In this document: positions 53,409-63,396 of the stretch, piece after piece
Numbering within the stretch: position 1 is the first letter of the stretch
Layout of the letters: each line of letters begins with the position of its first letter
Assembly: GCA_009912235.1 (NCBI GenBank)
Contig: WNDS01000001.1
Span: 62,001 to 126,000, forward strand
From: Stenotrophomonas maltophilia
Lineage (GTDB): Bacteria > Pseudomonadota > Gammaproteobacteria > Xanthomonadales > Xanthomonadaceae
Reading direction: 5' to 3'
Length of the DNA: 64,000 nt
The notes under the pieces: generated by a model
What the model saw: only the letters and a program-made list of their open reading frames with translations
Told to the model about the DNA's origin: nothing
Databases searched by the model: none
Position numbers and translations under genes: made by a program

Positions 53409-54416
53409 ATGGACACCATGGGCAGGGTATTGGTACTGGGCGCCACCGGCGGCATTGGCGGCGAAACCGCGCAGGCGCTGCGCGCGGCTGGCTGGCAGGT
53501 GCGCGCGCTGGCACGGCGGCCGCCGGCCGATGCGGGCGGGCTGGAGTGGGTGCAGGGCGATGCCCTGCAGGCCGACGACGTGCGCCGCGCGGCGCAGGGC
53601 TGTGCGGTGATCGTGCATGCGGTGAACCCGACGGGCTACCGCGACTGGCAACGCCAGGTGTTGCCGATGATCGACCACAGCATCGCGGCCGCCCGCGCGG
53701 CCGGTGCAACCCTGGTACTGCCCGGCACGGTCTACAACTACGGCCCGGATGCGTTCGCCCGGCTGCAGGTGGACGCGCCGCAGCACCCGCTCACGCGCAA
53801 GGGCGCGCTGCGGGTGGCGATGGAGCAGCGCCTGCAGGCAGCCAGTGCGCGCGGAACACCGGTGATCATCCTGCGCATGGGGGATTTCTTCGGCCCGCGC
53901 CCGGGCAACAACTGGTTCTCGCAGGGCCTGGTGAAGGCCGGGCAGCCGGTGCGGCGGGTGATCGATCCGGGCACGCGCGGCGTCGGCCACCAGTAGACCT
54001 ATCTGCCTGACGCCGCGCGCACGCTGGTGGCGCTGCTGCAGCGGCGCGCCGCACTGCCGGCGTTCGCCCGCTTCCACATGCAGGGCCACTGGGACCCCGA
54101 CGGCCGCCGGATGGTGGACACCGTTGCCGAGGTGGTGCGGCGTGTGCAGGGCCATCGCCCGGGCGTGATGCGTTTTCCGTGGCCGTTGCTGGCGCTGGCG
54201 GCACCGTTCAACACGACCCTGCGTGAGATGCGCGAAATGCGCTATCTGTGGCAGCACCCGTTGTAGATGGACAATCCTGCGCTGCGCGCGGTGATCGGCG
54301 AGGAACCGCACACACCGTGGCCGCAGGCGGTGGAAACCACCCTGCGCGCACTGGGCTGCCTGCCGCCATGGCCGGGCGTGCCGGCTGATGCATCTGCGCA
54401 TCCGGCACAGCCCTGA
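53409..54416 (+). pseudogene. NAD(P)-dependent epimerase/dehydratase-like protein with two in-frame stops
   Basis: About 335 codons. Extended-SDR start: RVLVLGATGGIGGETAQALR (GxxGxxG), VIVHAVNPTGYRDWQRQVLP, LVLPGTVYNYGPDAFARLQV. TAG at 53994-53996 falls after GTRGVGHQ where Trp is expected, and TAG at 54264-54266 after YLWQHPL. The frame continues coding-like (TYLPDAARTLVALLQRRA, ALRAVIGEEPHTPW) to TGA 54414-54416. Two stops and no indel differ from most other broken genes here, so true decay is possible. ATG 53418 is an alternative start. Confidence 0.78.
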
Positions 54417-54463
54417 GACGTCTGCGCATGAACCGCCGCCCGCGTCGCCGGGACTGATGCGAA

Positions 54464-54478
54464 TGCGAGGTGTTATCA
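54464..54478 (+). promoter_or_regulatory. Fur-box-like site before the enterobactin cluster
   Basis: TGCGAGG-T-GTTATCA matches 10 of 14 positions of the 7-1-7 Fur consensus TGATAAT-N-ATTATCA; the right half is nearly perfect. It lies about 100 nt before the exporter start. Iron repression of this cluster is expected from the family; the site itself is a moderate match. Confidence 0.5.
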
Positions 54479-54577
54479 TTTAAGGCTGATAGCCACGTCG
54501 CGCACCGCGCAGACCAAGCCGATCAATCACATGGGCCGCCACGCGGCCCGCATCTACATTCCTGATTGGTGGTGGCT

Positions 54578-55777
54578 ATGCGTTCGACCCCGGTGGTACC
54601 CAGTTTGCCTGCACTCGTGTTCGCCGCCCTGGTGGGCACGATGGCGATGATGGCCTTCGTTGCAGTGATCGGCCCGGTGGTGCGCGTGCTCGGCATGGCC
54701 GAATGGCATGCGGGGCTGTCGGTCACCGCTGCCGGTGTGCTGTGGATGCTGGCGGCGCGGCCGCGGGGCGCGCTGAGCGACCGTATCGGCCGCAAGCGCG
54801 TGCTGATGGTGGCGATGGCTGCCTATGCGCTCATCTATATCGCCATGGCGGTGTTCGTGGATGTGGCGCTGGCCACGCTGCCACCGGTATGGCTGTGCGT
54901 GGTGGTGCTGGTGGGCGCACGCGCGCTGGTCGGCCTGTTCTATGTGGCCGTGCCGCCGACCGCCGCCGCGCTGGTGGCCGACCAGGCCCCGCCCGGCCAA
55001 CGCGCCGGCGTGATGGCCGAGCTCGGCAGTGCCAACGCGGTGGGCATGGTGATCGGCCCGGCCGCGGCCGGCTGGCTGGCCTGGCGCGATCTGTCGCTAG
55101 CGCTGTACGCGGCCGCCGCCCTGCCGCTGCTGGCGTTGGCGGTGGTGGCCTGGCGCCTGCCGCCAACACCGCCGGTGGCTTCGGCACAGGGTGCGCCGCA
55201 TGCGCGGCTGGGCTGGTTCGATCCACGCCTGCGGCTGCCGCTGGTGGCGGTGTTCACCGCGATGGTCTCGGTGACCATCGCCCAGGTGACGGTGGGATTC
55301 TTTGCCATCGACCGGCTGCAGCTGGCACCGACTGACGGCGCACGCGTGGCCGGCCTGGCGCTGACCACCGTGGGCGTGGGCCTGATCGTCGCGCAGGTGC
55401 TGGTGATGAAGGGCGAAGGCATCCGCCCGGCGCGCTGGATCGCTGCCGGTGCGCTGGTCTCGGCACTGGGGTTTTCCGCGGTGGCCTGGGTGCAGCAACC
55501 GTGGCAGCTGCTGACCGCCTACGCCGTGGCGGCGTTCGGCATGGGCTTCGTGTTCCCAAATTTCCAGGCGTTGGCCGCCGATTCGGTGCAGGCGCATGAG
55601 CAGGGCGCGGCCGCCGGCACCGTCGCGGCCGTGCAGGGCATGGGCATGGTGGTGGGCCCGATGCTGGGCACGGTGCTGTACCGCGCCGGCATGAGCCTGC
55701 CTTATCTACTGGTGGGCGTGTTGTTGCTGGCGCTGTCACTGGCCGCCTTCCTGCACCGTTCCCGGGAGGACGCATGA
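54578..55777 (+). CDS. entS: MFS transporter, probable enterobactin exporter (EntS-like by position)
   Basis: 399 residues, about 12 membrane helices. MFS motif A-like loop GALSDRIGRKRVLM between helices 2 and 3; RALVGLFYVAVPPTAAALVA and GMGFVFPNFQALAADSVQAH later. The gene overlaps entC by 4 nt (ATGA) and heads the siderophore operon, so siderophore export to the periplasm is likely. The sequence itself looks more like multidrug MFS carriers, so the symbol rests on context. ATG 54578 is preferred; GTG 54566 is possible. Confidence 0.78.
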   Translation: MRSTPVVPSLPALVFAALVGTMAMMAFVAVIGPVVRVLGMAEWHAGLSVTAAGVLWMLAARPRGALSDRIGRKRVLMVAMAAYALIYIAMAVFVDVALATLPPVWLCVVVLVGARALVGLFYVAVPPTAAALVADQAPPGQRAGVMAELGSANAVGMVIGPAAAGWLAWRDLSLALYAAAALPLLALAVVAWRLPPTPPVASAQGAPHARLGWFDPRLRLPLVAVFTAMVSVTIAQVTVGFFAIDRLQLAPTDGARVAGLALTTVGVGLIVAQVLVMKGEGIRPARWIAAGALVSALGFSAVAWVQQPWQLLTAYAVAAFGMGFVFPNFQALAADSVQAHEQGAAAGTVAAVQGMGMVVGPMLGTVLYRAGMSLPYLLVGVLLLALSLAAFLHRSREDA

Positions 55778-56963
55778 ACGATGCGCTGTACGCGACGGCG
55801 GCACTGGACGCCGTGCCGATGACCCTCGACGACGATCTGGACCCGGCGCTGTTCGTACTGCAGCAGGGCGGGCAGGGCCTGCATGCGCAGGGTTGCCTGC
55901 GCGCGCAGCCGGCCGGTGCGCTGCACACGCTGGCCGCACGCAGCCGGGCATTCTTCGCCGCGCAGCGCGGGGGCCGGGCGTGCTGGTCGGTGCGGTGCCG
56001 TTCGACCCTGCACAGGACGATGCGCTGCACCAGCCGGTGCGGCTGGCGCCGCCGCTGCAGCATGCCGAACTGCAGCCGCCACGGCTGCAAGGTGCGCTGC
56101 TGGCCGAGCCGAGCCCGGGCCGCTATGCCACTGCGGTGGCCACCGCAGTGGCGCTGCTGGCCGATGAGCAGGTGGCGCTGGACAAGGTGGTGCTGGCACG
56201 CAGCCTGTACGTGCACACCGAACAACCACTGGCGCCGCAGGCGTTGCTGGCACGGCTGGGGCGCGATGCCGCGGTGACCACCTATGACACGCCACTGCCG
56301 GTGGCGGCCGGCCAGCCACCGGCCTGGCTGGTGGGGGCCACGCCGGAACTGCTGCTGCGGCGGCACGGCCGGCAGGTGCTGTCGCACCCGCTGGCCGGTT
56401 CGGCCCGGCGCAGCAGCGACCCAGCGCAGGACGAACGCGCCGCGTAGGCGCTGCTGACCTCGGCCAAGGACCACGACGAACATCGCCACGTGGTGGAGGC
56501 GATCGTGGAGGCGCTGTCGCCGTGGTGCCGCCACATCGAGGCGGCCGAACGGCCCAGCCTGCATGCCACCGCCAGCATGTGGCACCTGGGTACGCGCATC
56601 CACGCCACGCTGGACGATGCCTCCGTGGATGCGGCAACCCTGCTGGCGGCGCTGCATCCCACGCCGGCGGTATGCGGCACGCCGCGTGCGCTGGCGCTGC
56701 AGCAGATCCGCGAACTGGAGCCGTTGCCGCGCGGTTTCTACGCCGGTGCAGTGGGCTGGCTGGACGCGCAGGGCGACGGCGACTGGTACGTGGCCATCGG
56801 CTGCGCAGCGCTGCAGGATCGCGCGCTGCGCCTGTATGCCGGGGCGGGCATTGTTGCCGGCTCGCAGCCCGAAGCCGAGGTGGCTGAGACCGCCGCCAAG
56901 TTCACCGCACTGCTCAACGCGCTGGGCGTGCACGATACCGATATTGCTGGAGGCGCCGCCTGA
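55774..56963 (+). pseudogene. entC: Isochorismate synthase EntC, one frameshift and one in-frame stop
   Basis: About 396 residues when repaired; converts chorismate to isochorismate for 2,3-dihydroxybenzoate. The chorismate-binding core is seen in VALDKVVLARSLYVH, WLVGATPELLLRRHG, VLSHPLAGSARRS, SAKDHDEHRHVVEAIVEAL and PLPRGFYAGAVGWLDAQGDG. Lesions: the G run 55969-55973 is one base short (ARSRAFFAAQR should continue GGPGVLVGAVPFD). TAG at 56445-56447 (ERAA-stop-ALLTSA) fits CAG to TAG. Ends overlapping entE by 1 nt (TGATG). Confidence 0.88.
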
Positions 56964-58612
56964 TGCCACAGCCCACCGATTCCCGCCTGCCACTACAGCA
57001 GACCTGGCCCGCCGAGCGCGCCGCGCGCTACCGCGCCGCCGGTTACTGGAACGGGGAAACCTTTCCCGGCTTCCTGCGCGTACGCGCGGCGGCGCATGGC
57101 GAGCGCATCGCCGTTGTCGGGGCCGGCCAGCGGCTGAGCTATGCCGCGCTGTGGGAAGAAGCCGGGCGCATCGGCGCCGGCCTGCTGGCACTGGGGCTGC
57201 GCCCCGGTGACCGCGTGCTGCTGCAGATGGGCAACGTGCCGGCCTTCATCACCACCGCCTGTGGCCTGTTCCGTGCCGGGTTGGTGCCGGTGTACGCACT
57301 GCCGGCGCACCGCATCACCGAGCTGGCGCATTTCGCGCGCAAGGCCGAGGCCAGCGCCTACATCACCCTGGCCGTACACGAGGGCTTCGACCACCGCACG
57401 CTGGCGCGCGAGCTGCAGGCGCAGGTCCCGGGCGTGCAGCACGTGGTCATCGCCGGCGATGCGGCCGAGTTCGTGGCGCTGGAGGCACTGGACGGCGACC
57501 TGGCGCAGCTGCCGGCCGACCCGGACCCGCAGTCGGTGGCGTTCCTGCAGATTTCCGGCGGCAGCACCGGCCTGTCCAAGCTGATTCCGCGCACGCACGA
57601 CGATTACATCTATTCGTTCCGTGCCAGCAATGCGATCTGCGGCATCGACGCGGCCAGCGTCTACCTGGTCGCGCTGCCGGCCGCGCACAATTTCCCGATG
57701 AGTTCGCCCGGCTTCTTCGGCGCACTGCATGCCGGTGCCCGCGTGGTGCTCAGCCCCGGCCCCGGCCCGGACGTGGCGTTTCCGTTGATTGCCGCCGAGC
57801 GGGTGACCTGCTGCGGGCTGGTGCCGCCGCTGGCGCTGCTGTGGGCGCAGGCCGCGGCCACCACCACGCACGATCTCTCCAGCCTGCAGGTGCTTCAGGT
57901 GGGCGGTGCCAAGCTGGTGCCGGAAGCGGCGCGGCGGGTGGTCGACGGGCTGGGCTGCACCCTGCAGCAGGTGTTCGGCATGGCCGAAGGCCTGGTCAAC
58001 TACACACGGCTGGATGATCCGGATGAATTGATCGTGGCCTGCCAGGGGCGGCCGATCAGCCCGGATGACGAAGTGCGCGTGGTCGATGACCACGACCAGC
58101 CGGTGGCCGAAGGCGAGGTGGGCCATCTGCTCACCCGTGGCCCGTACACCATCAATGGCTACCACAACGATGCGGCGGCCAACGCCCGCTCGTTCACCGA
58201 TGATGGTTTCTACCGTACCGGTGACCGTGTGCAGCAGCTGCCCGGCGGCTACCTGGTGGTGCAGGGCCGGGTCGGCGACCACATCAACCGCGCCGGCGAG
58301 AAGATCTCCGCCGAGGAGATCGAGGACCACCTGCTGGTCCACCCCGGCGTGTTCGATGCGGCGGCGGTGTCCATTCCCGACGACTTCCTGGGCGAGCGCA
58401 GCTGCGCGTTCGTCATCCGCCAGGGCGAACCGGTGGCCGCACCCGCGTTGAAGGCGTGGATGCGCGGGCGCGGGCTGGCCGCGTTCAAGGTGCCCGACCA
58501 GGTGGTGTACGTGGACGCCTTTGAAACCACGGCGGTGGGCAAGATCAGCCGCCGCGAACTGCGCGCCCAGCTGCGCGAACGTTACCTGCAACAGACCCAA
58601 GGAGCACGCTGA
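56963..58612 (+). CDS. entE: 2,3-dihydroxybenzoate-AMP ligase EntE
   Basis: 549 residues, stand-alone adenylation enzyme that activates 2,3-dihydroxybenzoate and loads it on the aryl carrier protein. P-loop-like core [20 protein letters not shown]; aryl-acid pocket [16 protein letters not shown] with the His-Asn pair typical of DHB/salicylate ligases. Further motifs [26 protein letters not shown] and hinge [20 protein letters not shown]; catalytic Lys in [12 protein letters not shown]. Frame intact, tightly coupled to entC and entB. Confidence 0.95.
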   Translation: MPQPTDSRLPLQQTWPAERAARYRAAGYWNGETFPGFLRVRAAAHGERIAVVGAGQRLSYAALWEEAGRIGAGLLALGLRPGDRVLLQMGNVPAFITTACGLFRAGLVPVYALPAHRITELAHFARKAEASAYITLAVHEGFDHRTLARELQAQVPGVQHVVIAGDAAEFVALEALDGDLAQLPADPDPQSVAFLQISGGSTGLSKLIPRTHDDYIYSFRASNAICGIDAASVYLVALPAAHNFPMSSPGFFGALHAGARVVLSPGPGPDVAFPLIAAERVTCCGLVPPLALLWAQAAATTTHDLSSLQVLQVGGAKLVPEAARRVVDGLGCTLQQVFGMAEGLVNYTRLDDPDELIVACQGRPISPDDEVRVVDDHDQPVAEGEVGHLLTRGPYTINGYHNDAAANARSFTDDGFYRTGDRVQQLPGGYLVVQGRVGDHINRAGEKISAEEIEDHLLVHPGVFDAAAVSIPDDFLGERSCAFVIRQGEPVAAPALKAWMRGRGLAAFKVPDQVVYVDAFETTAVGKISRRELRAQLRERYLQQTQGAR

Positions 58613-59246
58613 TGGCGTTGCCGAAGATTGCCCCGTATTCCCTGCCGACCGCCGCCGAACTGCCCACCGCGCGTGGCCCCTGGCGGCCGCAGGCCAGCCG
58701 CCTGGCGCTGCTGGTGCACGACATGCAGCGCTATTTCCTGGCCGCCTTCGATGGCCAGGCCGAACCGCTGGCACCGGCCGTGCAGAACATCGCGCGCCTG
58801 CTGGCGCATTGCCGTGGGCTGGGCATTCCGGTGTTCTACACCGCCCAGCATGGCCACCAGGACCGGCGTGACCGCGGCCTGCAGGCCGAATTGTGGGGCC
58901 GGGCATGCAGGCCATCGCCGAACACGAAACCATCATCGACGCGCTGCCCCCGGCCGATGGCGAGCAGGTGCTGGTCAAGCACCGCTACAGCGCCTTCCAG
59001 CGCAGCAACCTGGAAACACTGATGCGGGTGCGCGGCCGTGACCAGCTGCTGATGACCGGCGTGTACGCGCACATCGGCTGCACCGCCACGGTGGTGGACG
59101 CCTTCCAGCGCGATATCGAAGCGTTCATCGCCGCCGACGCAGTGGCCGATTTCTCGCGCGCGGACCACGATCAGGCCCTGCACTGGATCGCCCGCACCTG
59201 CGGCGTGCCGATGACCACCGACCAGCTGCTGGAGGCGTTGTCATGA
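58612..59246 (+). pseudogene. entB: Isochorismatase EntB (without carrier domain), frameshifted
   Basis: About 211 residues when repaired. Catalytic triad of isochorismatases: Asp in LALLVHDMQRYFL, Lys in VLVKHRYSAFQRS and Cys-adjacent loop MTGVYAHIGCTATVVDAF. The frame breaks at the C/G run 58895-58903: AELWG should continue PGMQAIAEHETI, so one C is missing. In E. coli EntB this domain is fused to the aryl carrier protein; here the carrier is a separate downstream gene, as known for S. maltophilia entB/B'. Confidence 0.88.
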
Positions 59247-59497
59247 GCGCTGCAACCGCGTTGACCCTGGAGCAGATGCGTGCCGACGTGGCGCGCATGC
59301 TCGACTGCACGCCGGACCAGATTGGCGATGATGACAACCTGATGGACCTCGACCTGGATTCCATGCGCATGCTCGGTTTGGTGCTGGCTTGGAGCAACGC
59401 CGGGGTGCCGCTGGAATTCGCCCAGCTGGCCGAATACAGCACCCTGCGCGGCTGGTGGGGCGTGGTGCAGCAGGTGCAGGCAGACGCGCGCGCATGA
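59243..59497 (+). CDS. Stand-alone aryl carrier protein (EntB', DHB carrier)
   Basis: 84 residues. Carrier fold with phosphopantetheine-site serine in LMDLDLDSMRMLGLVLAWS (about residue 40). Overlaps entB by 4 nt (ATGA) and entF by 4 nt. It receives 2,3-dihydroxybenzoate from EntE and presents it to the EntF condensation domain. Confidence 0.9.
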   Translation: MSAATALTLEQMRADVARMLDCTPDQIGDDDNLMDLDLDSMRMLGLVLAWSNAGVPLEFAQLAEYSTLRGWWGVVQQVQADARA

Positions 59498-62400
59498 GCG
59501 CGCAGGTGCAGGCCGGTGTGGCGGCGGTGCCGGTTTCGCCGTTGACCGAGGCGCAGGCCGGGCTGTGGTTCGCGCAGCGGCTGGCGCCGGCCAACCCCGC
59601 GTTCAACACCGCTCACGCGGTATGGATGCGCGGCGCACTGGACGTGGCCGGGTTCAGCGCCGCCGCCAACCAGGCCGCACACGAGAGTGAAGTCTTCGAG
59701 CTGCGCTTCGCCGAGGGCGATGAAGGCCAGCCGCAGCAATGGCATGACCCGGCCCACGTGCCGTGGCTGGAGGTGGTGGACCTGTCGGGTGCCGCCGATC
59801 CGGTCGCGGCTGCGCAGGCCGCGATGGACGCCGACCGCCTCAGCGCGGTGGACCCCACGCGCGACCGCATCGCCCAGCAGCGCCTGTTCGTGCTGGGGGC
59901 CGACCACTGGGTGTGGTACCTGCGGGTGCACCACCTGGCGGCCGATGGCTATGGCATGGCCGTGTTCACCGACCGCGTCTGCGCGTTGCAGGCGGGCAGG
60001 GGCGGCATGCCGCTGCCGCCGCTGGCCGGTGTGCTGGCCGATGACCAGGCATACCGCGCGGACAGCCGCCGCACGCAGGACCGTGACTGGTGGCAGCAAC
60101 AGCTTCAGGGCCTGCCGGCGGTGCAGGGACTGGCCGGCCAGGCGCCGGCCAGCGACGACGCGCTGCGCTGGGTGGTGCCGGTGGATGCCGCGCTGCGCCA
60201 GCGGCTGCTGGATACCGCCGCATCCTGGCTGCAACCCTGGCCGGATGTGCTGGTGGCGCTGACGGCCGAGTATGCGCGGCGCATGAGTGCAGTGGATGAA
60301 GTGGTGCTCGGCGTGCCGTTCATGGCACGGCTGGGCAACGCCGCTGCGCGCGTGCCGGCGATGGTAATGAATGTATTGCCACTGCGTGTGGCCGCGCAGG
60401 ATCTGCCGCTGGAAGATGCGGTACGCGCGCTGGGCCGGCAGCTGGTGCAGGGGCGCCGGCATGGCCGCTACCGCGGTGAGCAGCTGCGCCGCGATCTGGG
60501 ACGGGTTGGCGGGCAGCAGCGCCTGCATGGCGCGCTGGTCAACGTGCAACCGTTCTACCGGCCGTTGCAGGTGGCGGGCGTGGACGCGCGGCTGGAGGTG
60601 CTGTGCACCGGGCCGGTGGACGATCTGACGCTGGGCTTCCGGGGCGACTTGCAGACCGTGCTGGACCTGGAAATCGAAGCCAACCCGGCGCTGTATACGG
60701 CAGCCGATCTGCAGGCCCATGCCGAGCGCTTGCTGCATTTCGTGTCGGCGGCGCTGCAGGCCGCGCGGCTGGACGAGGTGCCGCTGGCCACGCCGGCCGA
60801 GGTGCAGCAGCGCGTGCATGGCTTCAACGCCACCGCCCAGCCCGTGCCGGAGACCACGCTGGCCGCGCTGCTCGAACAGGGCATGGAGCGTGACCCGGCG
60901 GCCATTGCCGTGCAGCTGGGCGAGCTGGCGCTGGACCACGCCGCGCTGGAACGGCGCAGCCGCGCCCTTGCGCTGCAGTTGCAGTCACGCGGTGTGGGGC
61001 CGGGCAGCAGGGTTGCGGTGGCCCTGCCGCGCTCGATCGAACTGGTGGTGGCGCTGGTGGCCGTGCTGCGCGCCGGCGCCGCCTATCTGCCGCTGGACCT
61101 GGCCCATCCCGATGCGCGGCTGTCGCGCATTCTGACCCTGGCCACGCCAGCGCTGGTACTGGCTGACGCATCGCTGCAGGCGCGCCTGCCCGAGGCCGTG
61201 CTGTTGCCGCCTGCACAGTGGCTGTCGCAGCCGGAGGCCGCGCTGGGCAGCGTGCCGCTACCCGACGATGCGGCGTATGTGATCTACACCTCCGGTTCAA
61301 CCGGCGAACCCAAGGGCGTGGTGGTCGAACACCGTGCCATCGTCAACCGCCTGCTGTGGATGCAGGCCCAGTACGGGTTCAACGCCAGCGACCGGGTGCT
61401 GCAGAAAACACCTGCCACCTTCGATGTCTCGGTCTGGGAATTCTTCCTGCCGCTGCTGTGTGGCGCGCGGCTGGTGCTGGCGGCACCTGAGGCGCACCGC
61501 GACCCCGCCGAACTGGCACGGCTGATCCGCGCCCATGGCATCACCACCGCGCATTTCGTGCCGTCGATGCTTGCCGCCTTCGTGGCTGCACCGGCCGCGC
61601 AGGGCCTGGCACTGCGCCGGGTATTCACCAGCGGCGAGGCACTGGAGGCCACATTGCGTGATCGCTTCCATCAGGTGCTGCAGGCCGAGCTGCACAACCT
61701 GTACGGCCCGACCGAAGCGGCGGTGGATGTGAGTTTCTGGCCGGCCAGCGCGCAGGATGACGCGGTGCCGGTGCCGATTGGCTTCCCGGTCTGGAACACG
61801 CGGCTGTACGTGCTGGATGCGCAGCTGCGCCCGCTGCCGCCCGGTGTCCCCGGCGAGCTGTATCTGGGCGGCGTGCAGCTGGCCCGTGGCTACCTGGGCC
61901 GCGACGATCTCACGGCCGAGCGCTTCCTGGCCAATCCGTTCCTGCCCGGCGAGCGCATCTACCGCACCGGCGACGTGGCGCGCTGGCGCCGCGATGGCGC
62001 GGTGGAGTATCTGGGCCGCAGCGACCACCAGGTGAAGCTGCGCGGCCTGCGCATCGAACTGGGCGAGATCGAGGCGGCGCTGCGTGAACTGCCCGGCGTG
62101 GACCGCGCCGAGGTGCTGCTGCGGGATGACCTGCCCGGCGAGCCGCGGCTGGTGGCCTATGTGCCCGAGGCAGCGGCCGACGCCAGCAGGCTGCGCACGC
62201 ACCTGGCGGCGCGCGTACCGGACTACATGCTGCCGGCCGCCTTCGTGGGTGTGGCGCAGTGGCCGGTGACCGCCAACGGCAAGCTGGACCATGCCGCGCT
62301 GCCGGTGCCGGTGCTGGACGACGGCAGTGGGCAGGCGCCGCGAACGCCGCTGGAGCAGGCACTGGCCACCCTGTTCGCGCAGGCACTGGGGCGTGATGGC

Positions 62401-63396
62401 GCTGTGGCCGTGGATGCCGATTTCTTCGCGCTCGGCGGTGACTCGCTGTCGGCGGTGCATCTGCTGCTGGCCATCGAGAAGCGCTGGCGCTGCGAACTGG
62501 GCTGGGTGCGCTGTTCGCGCGGCCGACCGTGGCGGCGTTGGCGCAGCATCTGCAGGCCGCGCCGGCCGCCGCCGACCATGCGCTCGGCCCACTCATCACG
62601 CTGGCGCAGGGCGACGCGGCGCGTGCACCTCTGTTCGTCGTGCATCCTGCCGGCGGCATCGCCTGGAACTACCGCACGCTGGCGCGCGCACTGTCGCCAG
62701 CGCGCACCGTGCACGGCCTGCAGTCGCCCGCGCTGGATGTGGCCCAGCCCATGCCGTCCAGCATCGAATGGATGGCCAACCAGTACGCGCAGCGGGTGAT
62801 GGTGCTGCAGCCGCAGGGGCCGGTGCACCTGCTGGGCTGGTCGGTGGGGGGGCATCCTGGCGCAGGCGATGGCGGTGCGCCTGCAGGACCTCGGCCGTGA
62901 GGTGGGCGAGCTGGTGCTGCTGGATGCCTATCCCAGCGAATGCTGGCGCGCCGAACCTGCGCCTGACCCGATCGCCGCGCTGCGTGCACTGCTGGCCATT
63001 GCCGGCCACGACCCGGAGGCACACCCGGAACTGGACAGCCGCGAGCGCATTCTTGGCTTCCTGCGCCGCGGTGGCAGTGCGCTGGGCAGCCTGCCCGACA
63101 TGGTGCTGGATGGCGTGGTGCGAGCGGTGACCGATACCAACCGGCTGATCCGCGAGCATCGTCACCGCGCCTTCGATGGCGTGCTGCTGCATGTGCGCGC
63201 CGGGCGCGACCACCAGGCCCGCCCGCAGCTGCAATCGGCACTGTGGCAGGCGCATGCTCGCACCGTGCAGGCGCAGGAACTGCCGTTCCTGCATGCCGAA
63301 CTGACCGGGCGCGACGCAGTGGCCCTGCTGGCGCCGCTGCTCTCGCAGCGCCTGGCCGCGTGGGATGACGAACAGGAGAACGGACGATGCAGCTGA
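59494..63396 (+). pseudogene. entF: Enterobactin synthase EntF (C-A-PCP-TE NRPS), two compensating frameshifts
   Basis: About 1,300 residues. Condensation domain with HHLAADGYG (about residue 148) and an LTEAQAGLWFAQRLAP start. Adenylation domain YVIYTSGSTGEPKGVVVEH, FDVSVWEFFLPLLCGARLVL and ITTAHFVPSMLAAF; D/V/W/H positions agree with a serine pocket. YRTGDVARWRRDG and GRSDHQVKLRGLRIELGEIE follow. Carrier Ser in FFALGGDSLSAVHLL. Thioesterase VVHPAGGIAWNYRTLARAL and GWSVGG. Lesions: one C missing at 62499-62505 (ELG should continue LGALFARPT), one extra G in the run 62846-62852 (SVGGILAQAM). Between them about 115 codons are out of frame relative to the rest. Confidence 0.92.
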
